Shown: positions 21,520 through 32,415 of the stretch, one piece after another
How positions within the stretch are numbered: position 1 is the stretch's first letter
Layout: every line of letters starts with the position of its first letter
NCBI GenBank assembly: GCA_030268105.1
Contig: BSDZ01000032.1
Span: 806,001-870,000 of the forward strand
From: Volvox africanus
Lineage: Eukaryota > Chlorophyta > Chlorophyceae > Chlamydomonadales > Volvocaceae
Reading direction: 5' to 3'
Length of the DNA: 64,000 bases
Notes under the pieces: generated by a model
The model's input: only the letters and a program-made list of their open reading frames with translations
What the model was told of the DNA's origin: nothing
Databases searched by the model: none
Made by a program: the position numbers and the translations under genes

Positions 21520-24500
21520 ATGACTCTTCAGGAATCTTTGGGTGGAAGGTACGCCATCTTGCGTCTGGCCTCTCTGGTCTCAGGACGGTCGTGGCATAAA
21601 CTGTAGTGCTGAACTCTCTTCAGAGGAAAAAGGAGAAAAGTAAGGGATGGAGTACTTAACAAGACAATACAGGACACTCGCAGGTTTGTCTCCTGTGCCT
21701 TCAATCGTGCAAGGCTCGTTAACTTTTGCTCCATCTAAGTCTATGTTTTAAACACCATCAGGGCGCTTTACCATTGTAACTACTGCCAAAAGGACATCTC
21801 ACACGTGCCGCGCATCAAGTGCGCGGAGTGCAAGGACTTCGACCTCTGCCTAGAATGCTTCTCAGTAGGCAAGTCACCAAGTCTCTAAAAGAGTTGTGTG
21901 TGTGTGTGTGTGTGTGTGTTAAGGGGGGGGGAGTTGTTGCAGCGTTCGATGGGGTTGATGATTGCGGCTGGGAGCAGGGAGTTGAGAACCGCTAAGGATT
22001 GGAAAGATTGTTTCGGGGAAAGGCCTGCACGGTACAGCATAGCTGTTATCACAGCCTATGATTGGGATTATTACCTCCCTTTACTGCTAATGATGCTTGC
22101 AATATAAACCGATGAGAAGTCTATCCGTTGGGCCTGTTGTCCGGCCTGGTGTCGCGTACCCTGCACCTGCACTGAGATGTGGGATGTTCGCGTCCATGGG
22201 TTGACTGTGCCTTATATTGATTACATACACGAGAACATGTTATGCCCCAAGCCCCAGAGCTCTCAAACTCTAAGCGCCCCACACCAATATCTGATCTGTG
22301 TTCACCTTACACAGGTGTAGAGATTAAACCGCACAGGAACACTCATGACTACCAGGTTGTCGAGAATCTGTCCTTTCCTATCTACCATCCGGACTGGGGG
22401 GTAAGCTGCCTTTTCCCATCCATAGTGTTAAGGGAGGAACACCGGGACCCAGTTACTGGGATCCATCCCAACATTGATCGAGATATAAGCTACGAAATGT
22501 AAATACATGTTGTTGACCTAGGTTCGTGGAGATGGGAATGGATGTCGTATATCCGTGTAGCATGTTGCATGTAGCATGCGGTTTCTAGTGTGTGCAGTGC
22601 AGTGCTTTGCTTGCAGCTAACATCACTTATATATATATATACATTAATTTGGGTGAAGCAACATGGAGCCATTGGCTCTATCACAATCCATCATGGCTTT
22701 GGCGAGTCAAAGGCTCCGTGCTTCGCCGTAGTGGTCCTCCAGGTAGTCCTCACAATTCGGTTCCCCACAATTTCCCTCCGTGGTTTCGGCGCCTCAACAC
22801 TGCAGGCAGACGAGGAGATCTTGCTTTTGGAAGCGATTGACCAATATGGTGGGGGAGCTCTGGTTGGGACGGACCTTGGGGGCATTATGGGGCATATAAC
22901 ACTAAAACACAACGCATCATTTAGATGGTTGAACAGTGGTTCCAGGTGAGAAGCCTAAGGCTCTGTGCTACAAGTGAATGGAATGTAGACACCACGCGGC
23001 GAGGAGGGGCTTCTGGAGATGGTACGGGACGTGACAATTTGTGTCGTTTTTCTGGGGTTGAGTGTTGATAGCTAAACAGGTCTTGTCGTTGCCCCAAGCA
23101 CGGGCTCGTCAAGCTCTGTTCCGTATGTATAGACCTGCGTCGGTGGGGATCTTCGCACTCATGCGGGTGGGATCCGCTCTATCGCTCACCTCATTTCGGT
23201 CACTTTTCCGCTAAAGCTGACGGTCATCACGCCAACAGGACTCGGTAACTGGGTGGGTGTTTCGGAGCATGTGGGCGGCAAGACGCCTGCGCAATGCTGT
23301 CAGCACTACTTCGCCGTGTATATTGACCACGAGGCCATGCCGCTGCCTAAACCGACGCCGGCGATGGACCAGGTAGGGGTTAGCCAAAAGGCAAGTGGAT
23401 TAAAGTGCACGCCATCGGGGAGCGAGTGAGCAGCTACGTCAACTAAGTCGCGGATTCGATGGTGGGGCACATGCGGATGACGGGGTCCAAGGGTGCACAA
23501 TGATGATATGTGCCTCACCTGCTGAGATAGGCTGGCTTATCCAGGGGTAAACGACTAGGAAGTGTGGTCTTACGGGTTGTGATGGAGCGGTCCATTCCTT
23601 GAGGGTAAACGTTTTATGCCTTGAAAGTTGGTGTCGGGAGTTCGAATCAAATCCTGGTAAGATGGGCAGATGGAAGGTGGCTTTGAAGACTGCTGTAGCC
23701 CCTATCATGTTGCCTTGACCTTCATTCCTTGCAGAAGACTTGCCCTTCTTTCCATAGATATTGAGAGGAGCATTCTTGAGTATATGCCTCGTTCACCTCG
23801 AAAGCAGATCAATTTTGTTTTCTCCTCTGGGATACGGTGTCCCTGATTTTGAGTAATGGCGCCCCTGCGCCGTCTTCCGACATCCCATAACCAGGTGGAT
23901 ATTGCGGAGTGTATATCGCGCGCGCGACAGGGCTATGCTCGCAACCAGTTCCCCGGTGGCCCCAGTGGGGCGCCAGCAGCCGCCGCGGACCCACGGTCCG
24001 GGGGCGAGCCGCTTGGTGCTGCGGCCGCCACGTCGCCCTCCCTGGATGTCATAATGGAGGACGGGGAGCGTCCGGCGAATGCTGCAACACCCGCTGGTAA
24101 TGCTGATAGTGGTGGTGGTGATAGAGCGGGAACATTATTATGAGCGGCATGAAACAACTAAAATATCAAAATCGGGGACCCCTGAGCGCAGAGGTTATGG
24201 GAGGAAGCGCTTAGCTAACTAAGTCGTGTTGTACAGCAACCACGGAGGTTACCGTATCCAGCACAGTAGAGAGATCACCTCCGGATCTCAACTGACGTGG
24301 AAGGGCAAGCGCGGGATGGCAAAATCAGCCATCCTTCTTCCAAGCGGTGCCTTATTTAGGTAGCATTCTGGAGCATCCTGGGTCTGTCGTGTGTACTGAT
24401 AAGGTCTAATATCATAAAAGATGGTAACCCTTTACGTGCCCTGTGCAATATGGCGCTAGTTAGCTGGACCCACAAATGCGTCGCCGCTTCTGCTTCTGCT

Positions 24501-27500
24501 TCTGCTTCTGCCCGCCGCTGCGGGTCATCACAGGCGGCGCTGGAGGCGCGGGGGGACCAGACTGGCTGGTGGATCCACAGCAGGCGGGGTCGGGGCCCGC
24601 TCACAGTGGGGCCGCCGGTGCCCATAAGGGCATGAAGCGCCACCGACAAGAGCAGGGCGTGGTGGAGGGACATGACGGCGGGGCACATGCACAGGCAAGC
24701 AGGGGTCAGCGACTGGGGCGGTGGTGAACTCCCGCGTAAAGGAGGTTGAGATTTCTCGTTCAAGGGGAAGGGGTGTATTGTCCTGGGTTGGTGCATCCTG
24801 GGTCTGTGGGGGGATGATTGCCATGTTGAGAATAGGACGCGGTGGGTCGCTGAAGTCTAGCATCAGGATGAGTTGGGCCATTGAAGGGTTAGGTGGAGTA
24901 ACGGGGACGGCGGGGAAGGGGAAGGGGTGCGGGACGTGGGCCTCTCTGTCCACCCTTCATGGGTTCGTTCGCTTACCCGCTCCCCTCGCGCCGTTTTCTC
25001 TTCCTGTCATTAGACGGGTGGACGCAGCATGCATCACGAGCCGGGGGGCTCCGCCGCGGTGTTGAATAACGCCAATGGCAAGGCACCCCAGGGGGCCGCG
25101 GGTGGTGGGAGCGGTGGGGGCTACGACGGCGGGGGCGGCGGGGCGGCGCCCTCCGGACATGGCAAGGTGCGGGTAACGATTTGAAGACGACGATGTCCTC
25201 TTCTTCAGGAAACTGGGCTTGGACGTCCCTCCTATTGAGGAAAGTTTACATACCGAACGAAAAAGGCATGATGTTCATGGAATTACGAGCATGATGGTTT
25301 ACTTAGGGTTTTACCGTCACGAAAACCATTTAATAAGTCAATATAAATACCGTATCGCGTGTTTCGGCGTTCTTCTATCTGCCGCACCCTGTGACACTGT
25401 GTCCTCCAGCCTGTTCACATGTGTGACTTTTCCCCTCCCTAGGAGGGCAGGTTTCTCGGAAAGCTCTCCGAACTCCGAAAGCGAACGAAACTGCCACATT
25501 TACCACATTCTTCCAGGTTCATCATTACCACATACTTCAGCTTCTTAATCGCCGTCCTCTCGTGTCCATTAGCAGCTTCACGTGTATTCATATTTGCAAG
25601 GTCGCTCGGATCTGAGCCCTCCACCCCGTGCCTGCACCCCCGGCACCCGTCTAAACAGCCAAGCGGGTCGTACGACGCCACAGGCTTCCATGCTAAACGC
25701 ATGGAATTTGACCCCGAGTACGACAATGACGCGGAATGCATTGTTGCTGACATGGAATTCAATGAGTATGACAACCCAGGGGACGTACAAATGAAGCTGC
25801 AAATGCTTATGCTATACAACAAGTAAGCGGTTGCCCTTTTGTGTGTCGCAAGTATATTGTAATTCAGCAGCTTCTTGGTTGCCGTTCCTCCTGTTAATAC
25901 CGGGAGTATTATTTCTCGGATACATATTCGTTATGCACAGAGGAGCTACGGCTAAATCCTGAGCTGCATGAAACTGCTTCCAATCTTCAAACCTGCGCCG
26001 TGTGCAGGCGGTTGGATGAGCGGGAGCGTCGGCGTTGCTTTGTGTTGGAGCGAGGTCTCCTCAACACTCGAGCCGCGCAGGTGCTGGAGAAGAAGCGCAA
26101 CACGCAAGAAAAAGACCTGTATACACGCATGCGGATCTTCGCACGCTATCTGGTAAGTGGGTACGTCATGGAATAAGAATTTGCAAATATTTATCAGGTG
26201 TGATATTTAATATCACATATTTCGAATTGCATTAAGGGTAAGGGGAGTCCATTTCATTTTTGAATGCACCAACCCCGGTATATCGGTACACAAGGATGGC
26301 CGGTATGGTATGCACGGTGCCAGCCGTCCAAGGTTGGGGAGAAAGCCGTACCGAAAATCAGCATAATTAACACAGCGGCATTACTACATCAGCTAAAGCC
26401 AGGTAATCAATCCTGAGGCCCCCGAACCTATAAAACCCGTCCCATCCGGGTCTCCGTTCTTTTCTTATTTCATTGCCCATTCGCGTCCCTCCCCTCCTTG
26501 CCAACCCACCTGCACACACATACGCACAGTCTCAGGCCGCCCACGATGAGCTGGTGGAGGGCCTGCTTCTTGAGGCCCGCATGCGCACCCGCATTGCTGA
26601 GCTGCGCGAGTACCGCAGGAATGGGATCCGCACATTCGTGGATGCAGAGGTGAGCTCAGGATTGGCGATATCGGTGAAAGCTACCACCGAAGGTGCGACC
26701 GGGTAAGTAGAGTGATTGCGGAGTGACTGCATGTTTGGCAGCAACGGCCTGCTCTGGCCTGGGAACCGTGCATTCGCATGGGTCTGCTTTTTGTCTCGAT
26801 GATTATGACCCTTAGGAATGTCCTGGCTGTGCACTGGCCCGTACCAAATGTAGTCCTCTTTTTTCCTGACCTTTCAGCTGTACCACAGGGAACTCGTGAC
26901 ATGAAGCGTGGGTCTGCTTTTTGTCTCGATGATTATGACCCTTAGGAATGTCCTGGCTGTGCACTGGCCCGTACCAAATGTAGTCCTCTTTTTTCCTGAC
27001 CTTTCAGCTGTACCACAGGGAACTCGTGACATGAAGCGTGTGATTGACATTTGCTGATGTATCTCTTTCGCCCGTGCCTATGCGGTGTGGTGTGCTGGGG
27101 CGGCGGCAGGTGTACGACACGGAAAAGCGGCGGCAGAAGGCAGCGGCGGATGCCGCCGTTGCGGCGGCGAATGCCGTTCATGGGCAGGCATACGGTGGGG
27201 CAGGGCGCGGTGCCGGCAAGGCAAGGGCTGCTGCAGCAGCGGCGGCAGCCGGGACCAGTATGACGTCATCGGGGTACGGCAATGTCCTGGGGGAGGAGGG
27301 GGTGGCACTCGCTGGGGGCCCGGGAGGTGCAGCAGCGAGCGGCGCAGTTCCCTCCTCTTCCTTTGAACAGGCGCGGCCGGCGGCATCAAGTGAGTATTAT
27401 TATGTCGCTCATGGGTGGCTTGTTTTCCTAATCTGCATAAGATTAGCTGCCAGGTAGGACCAAGAGTGCTGTATGTTGTTACCTGATGCATACTGAATAG

Positions 27501-29098
27501 GGAGGACGGATAATCCGTCTCTTATTAGAATCTTCCACAAGACGTACAGCAATACGTGCCACCCTAGCACAGCTGGGATCGTGCACCGGTTGCAGCCGAC
27601 CTCCAGCCGAGCTTGTTTACTGCACAACTGAAGCTTCCGGATTATGTAGAACCTGTCATGATCCAAATAATCTTGTCATAATTGTACGCTCGGCGGATGA
27701 TGCAGCGCCCATGGGTCGTGGCGCTGGATCGGCACTGGCCCTGTGGCGCGCCAAGCGGGGAGTGCCGCTCGACATCACGTGCATGCCCGGAGTAGAGCTG
27801 CTGGGTAGCAGGGAGCGGGAGCTGTGTGCGGCCCAGCGGTTGTTGCCCTGTCACTACCTGGCCCTCAAGGACATGTTGTTGAGGGACTGTGAGAAGAACG
27901 GAGCCATCACAAAGTCGGAGGTGGGTGGATGATGAATCAAACGTAACGGAGTAGGCGCCGGAGGTACCGCCTACACTTTGGTACCAACCCAGCAACCTTT
28001 TATTGTGACTAGGCGCCCACCTGGTGCCTTATAGGCTGATTGATAAGCACAAAGCATGCGTGGTTGACATCTTCTATCGTACCATATTGGATAACATGGC
28101 TGTGATGTTGGGTGGCCACTGCCCGGCTGCCACCGTGATATGTTGTCATGTTGTCATTACATTCCCGCTGGAGACGCCTCCAACGGAAAAGTACTAGTAT
28201 CGGAGGCGCGCCGCACTCTGCGTTTCAAAAATAGAGCTTTTATTTGTACCAACCACTGCTTTATATCCTGTATTCCTTATAACCGCAAACCCCTTAGATT
28301 CTAGCTCTTCAACAACAGTTTCAGGATCGATCCCGACAGAGGGGGCTAAAATTCCATCCACTGTTGATGGACGGTGGGGGCCCCGGTTATAGTGACCTGC
28401 GAGCCGACTAGGAGTGGAATAATTAAGGCTGTCGTTGATCCGGCAGATTCCACTGGATGGTGGTGGAGGGTGCTGAACCACCTACCGGGAAAATCACTGA
28501 TATCGATGCAGTCAACATCCCTAGGGGTGAACGGATGAGGGTGCCCCGAAATACAGGGGAAGGTAGGGACTACTGCCAGGTAGTGGCCACGGGCGAAGAA
28601 ATGCCCTCCTACCCCACACACATTTTTCAATCCACTAGCTAGAGCTATCGGTAAATGCGCAGTAAATGCCCATGAGGAAGTTCATTGACTCCTTTTGTTA
28701 ATTCTCTATCCCTGCTGCCCAACTTAAGGCTCGCACATTTTTTCGGCTGGACCCCGCTCGGTCGGTACGCATTTACGAGTTGCTAGTGGCGTGTGGCTGG
28801 ATCCGGAGTGGCGATCAGGGCAAAGGTGGAGCGGCAGGGGCTGGGCAGATGAGGGCCATGACGGCGGGGGCCGACACGGAGGGTGAGTTTGCACCGGGGC
28901 GAGGGGGACTTAGTTTGAGGAGGACTTTTTCCCATATCACACAAGTCGCGGTATATATTGTGTGTTTACGGGACATTATACCAAATACCTGCGGGGGGCA
29001 GGACAGGGCTGCCACGGCATGAAAGCATACTTGTTACTTGTGTCTGATCCCGTGTATAATTTACAGGCGAGGAGGTGGACGATCAGCCAGATGAGTGA
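21520..29098 (+). CDS. ADA2: transcriptional adaptor ADA2 (SAGA/GCN5 complex)
   Basis: ADA2 couples the GCN5 acetyltransferase to chromatin in SAGA-type complexes. Exons: 21520-21548, 21762-21868, 22315-22400, 22806-22848, 23239-23372, 23895-about 24096, 25014-25166, 25659-25822, 26008-26152, 26530-26649, 27110-27389, 27706-27920, 28729-28882 and 29067-29098. ZZ finger: CNYC, CAEC and CLEC pairs. The SANT domain (LLLEAIDQYGLGNWVGVSEH) spans exons 4-5. The ADA2 block FDPEYDNDAE is in exon 8. The C-terminal SWIRM domain begins near GVELLGSRERELC. Linkers are Gly/Ala-rich. Intron 2 uses a GC donor, the only choice that keeps phase (FSVGVEI). Phases do not close between 24096 and 25659, so a small exon is missing or an edge is wrong there. 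The start exon, encoding MTLQESLGGR, fits phase but is unconfirmed. Intron 10 holds a 130-bp tandem duplication and intron 12 a family A repeat. Confidence 0.93.
21895..21919. repeat. (TG)n microsatellite
   Basis: Twelve TG units lie in ADA2 intron 2, shortly after its GC splice donor. Confidence 0.9.
26781..27040 (+). repeat. perfect 130-bp tandem duplication in an ADA2 intron
   Basis: Positions 26781-26910 and 26911-27040 read as identical 130-bp units. Each ends with a pyrimidine tract and CTTTCAG, which looks like a 3' splice site, followed by about 34 nt. The true acceptor of this intron is further on, at 27109. Identity implies a very recent event or an assembly duplication. Confidence 0.95.
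28362..28622 (-). repeat. dispersed repeat family A, copy 2
   Basis: This is the reverse complement of the 261-bp unit at 33427-33687, with the same length and about six differences. It lies in ADA2 intron 12. On its own sense strand the unit starts TGTGTGTGGGG and ends CATCAACA. Unlike copy 3, similarity-like coding sequence continues beyond the unit to about 28190: one frame reads through with peptides such as GIDPETVVEELESKGFAVI before a stop. The full element may therefore be longer and protein-coding. Confidence 0.93.
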
Positions 29099-30283
29099 AA
29101 ATTAATCGGCTACAATTATTGTGAGACAGAAGGAAGATTGGAAGCAGCATAAAGAAGAATTTGCCATATCGGGCAGTAGTTACAAAAGCAGCTATAGTTG
29201 CTGTAACACCCGGCTGCAACAGCGTGTTTCTACACTTTGCTTATGGTCCTTCAATCTACCCTACTCTCTATTTCTCAATGTCTTATCTGGGCCCGACCTG
29301 CCTCAAGAGTAAAACACCTGCCGACATGATTTGCCATTGGAATTCATTTTATTGTCCCCTACACGACATCTTCAGCAACGCAATGAGAAAATAACTAAAC
29401 TCATGGCAACAGCACACGGCAAGCGAATCATAATATGAGCCAATGCAAAGAATAACATGCGTCCAAATGGCCCCATAGCCAAATCTGCGCACAGGCATTT
29501 GTATGTATGCGTGCGGAGAAAGCACGGGAACGCAATTATAGTAGAGGCCAGTTATGCTGAAAAGCAACCGGAAATACGATACTTGGCCCGAAAAAGGAGA
29601 TACGCACTGGTCTCGGATTGTCTCTAGATATGTACATTGATTTTGCCGAAGCTACGCATATACCGGAAGAGCGCAATGCGCGTCCCTTTGGCAGTTCTAT
29701 TCAGGTTCTGAGGTCATCTCATTACTGCCCAGTCACTATGCACGCCAACATCACGAGGAACACAAGCGCCAACACTTTAACCAGGCAATCATGCTGCCCA
29801 CGTTGTCACTTGGCCTTTCACGTCATTGTAATTAATCTCGCACCCAATGCATCAAATTCACATCGGACCAATGTATCCGACAGATGCCACAAGGACTTGC
29901 TTCCTTGTGTGGCACTCCCCCTAGGTTGGGAAGCACTTACCGACCCAACCCACATTCACCCTGTGACCCCCTGGTAGATAAGTCACAAAACCCCATTTAT
30001 GCAAGACTCCACCCCAGCAGCAACCCCAAAAGCCTCGGCTCCACAGCCATCTTCTGCCCTGTTCACTTTCTTCCAGGGGCGCAACGACAGCCGCATGAGT
30101 CACTGTCATCCGCCAAGCAAGCAATCTGCCCTGTGCACGATAATCCTCACTAAATGCACTTAAGTAATGCGTTATAGTGCCGCCGCAACGGCAGCACCAC
30201 CCACCCACGCATGCACTCGCACAATATTAGAATGCGTATGGGCACCACATAACACCCGAATTCGAGATCATTCGAAACCGAGT
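29099..30283. other. intergenic between convergent ADA2 and prolyl 4-hydroxylase genes
   Basis: Apart from the 3' UTRs of both genes, no recognisable gene, RNA or repeat was seen here. Confidence 0.6.
29202..29206 (+). terminator. candidate poly(A) signal TGTAA for ADA2
   Basis: TGTAA lies about 100 nt after the ADA2 stop. It is assigned by motif and distance only. Confidence 0.4.
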
Positions 30284-32415
30284 TTAAATCCGGCCTAGGC
30301 TGCGCCTGCTGCCGGCGTTGGCCTTCTTCCACTGGTCCTGCGTGCCCTCCGCGCCTGTCTCCACCACCAGGTCGCACCGCTTGCAAGACGCAACGCACTT
30401 TCCGGGGCGCGCACGCGTACCCACCATGAATGATGCATTGCGTTCGCACTCGCCTGAGTCCGCCCACTCAGGGCACATCTCATCCGAGTCCTCGCAGCCG
30501 GGCGGCAGGTCCTGTGGCTTGATCTTGGGCTGTGGGTGCTGCTCAATTGATTCCGGACGCTCCCCACCCATGGCGTAATGACCCACGTGAATCCACTTGG
30601 CCGCAGACCATTTGATACCGCGAATAACTGGGCAAGCGGTGTGTAGAGACTTGCGCTCCAGCTCGCCGGTGGGCTTAATCGAGTGGAAAAGAATAGCAGT
30701 ACCCTTCTTGGGCTTAGCAGCCAGGTGGTAGCGCGCACACTCAGAAAAGCCGACGTTTTCACCTCCCGGCGCAGCCACATTAGGGAACACCGTCTCACCG
30801 CCCTCCTACAAGGAGAGAATTTGACATGACGCGGGGGAGCGGACGGAGTTCAGATTATTTTCGTCAGCGAGACTTATTTGTACCAGCTGCTTGGAAATTG
30901 CTCCACGTGCAGATTGGCACAGGCTCACAATGTTTCCCGAGCATCAAACCGGAAAAGAAGGCAAGTCTCACCATCACAGTCTGACTACGATGCCTTCAAT
31001 CATGGTATTTGCCTCAACACCAGGAACACGACCGGCCGAAATATTTGTCACCAGAGATGTCCCCGAAATGGTCTAATGAGCCAGCATTATTCTCGCCTCC
31101 TCCCCTTCCACCGTGTGTTTACAACTATTCCTATCCTCCGCTCGATCAGTCGGTTATAAACGTTGCCTTACCTCAGTATCCACCAGGTACATGAGCACAG
31201 TGGCATAACGGTTCCCGCCATTCGTGATTCCGTCCTTGTGGAAGAAGTAGTCCCACTGCAGGCATTCGATAATGGCAAGTAGTTATTAACTCCCCAATAA
31301 TAAACCCATAATAAATATCCGTTCCAAGTTTTTGATTTTCATTTTATCTCAAGTTATACTGTACGTAATGGGTCGCGGGTGTTGTGCGTTCGCGTTCACC
31401 TGCCTCCACAACTTAGCAATCACAACAGCGCGACAGAAGGCACACATAGAACCTTGGTTATCACGTGGAAGTCAGTAAAGTATCGTGGGTCTGTGTATCA
31501 GCTTAGTGAGACGTCGGATTTGGGGGGGGAAACTCACGTGTGCGTCGTACTTCTGTTCCTTCTGGTAACGAAGGACTTGCAGACCCTCGCCATTGCCGAC
31601 GGGCATTAAAGTCCAGGCGGCAATCCGATTCTCGATGCGCTTTATAATCTCGTCCTCGCCACGATCCAGGAACACCCCATAGGATGTGCGGATGTTGGAC
31701 GTCTCGCTACCGCCATCTCCGCCGACGACACCGGAACGCTCAAGGCGCCGCTCAGATATGTTGACAATGTGATCGGCCTCCTCTACAAGTATATAATATT
31801 GTTATGTGTAAGTAAACAGTGACAATGTCTCTGGATGCAGACCAAGGATGGGTAGGCTAACCGGCACGACTTCTTATGATGACTTCGCTGCGTTTGAGAC
31901 ATGAAAGGATCTTGACATTCCTGCTTAATGTTGATTATCGTAGAGCACTGCAACTGATTCCTGGGTAAGACGAAATCTATCTTTCGAAGGTGCTCCCGGC
32001 AGAAGGGACTTAGTCGGAACTAGTCTCGACTCACCATCTGTAAGGAAATTCTCATAGAGGAAAATCCTTGCATCCGCATCAAGGACCTGTGCAGAGGCCG
32101 TAAGCGTTAAGGCTCGAAAGGACAGCCCTAACATGCGGTTCGGACATGGTAGCATGCTCACCTTCATACGACTGGACCGCATTGCTAGGACATCAGGTTC
32201 AACAATCTGAGGCTTGAAGTCGGTACCCATCCAACCTAGGATTTACGGGAGGGGCATGATACGCAAAGGTGTTTCTTCAATCGAATCCTGCGCAGCTGGA
32301 AACTGTTCACACCTGGCAAAATATCCTCATCTGTTCGAGGGTCTCGCTGGGATGCTTCTGCGCTATTGAGCAGTATTAGCGCAATTACACCAAAAGGAAG
32401 AACCAGTCGTCTCAT
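30284..32415 (-). CDS. prolyl 4-hydroxylase with C-terminal ShKT domain
   Basis: This 2-oxoglutarate/Fe(II)-dependent dioxygenase of the secretory pathway hydroxylates proline in cell-wall or matrix hydroxyproline-rich glycoproteins. Exons, read leftwards: 32415-32313, 32235-32162, 32086-32035, 31782-31538, 31255-31172 and 30805-30284 (359 residues, phases consistent). The N-terminus RRLVLPFGVIALILLNS is a signal peptide or anchor. EEADHIV and RIENRIAAWT are family motifs. The iron-binding HxD is H-W-D; its His ends exon 4 and W-D opens exon 5. EGGETVFPN, the distal His in SLHTACPV and the 2-oxoglutarate-binding Lys in GIKW follow. The tail carries a six-cysteine ShKT domain (GCEDSDEMCPEWADSGEC through SCKRC), common in plant and algal P4Hs. 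Length is typical for the family. Confidence 0.95.

Noticed and set aside
23739..23850. Open plus frame (SIDIERSILEYMPRSPRKQ) as an ADA2 exon
   Set aside because: It ends in a stop without a donor and the next exon at 23895 joins exon 5 directly in phase.
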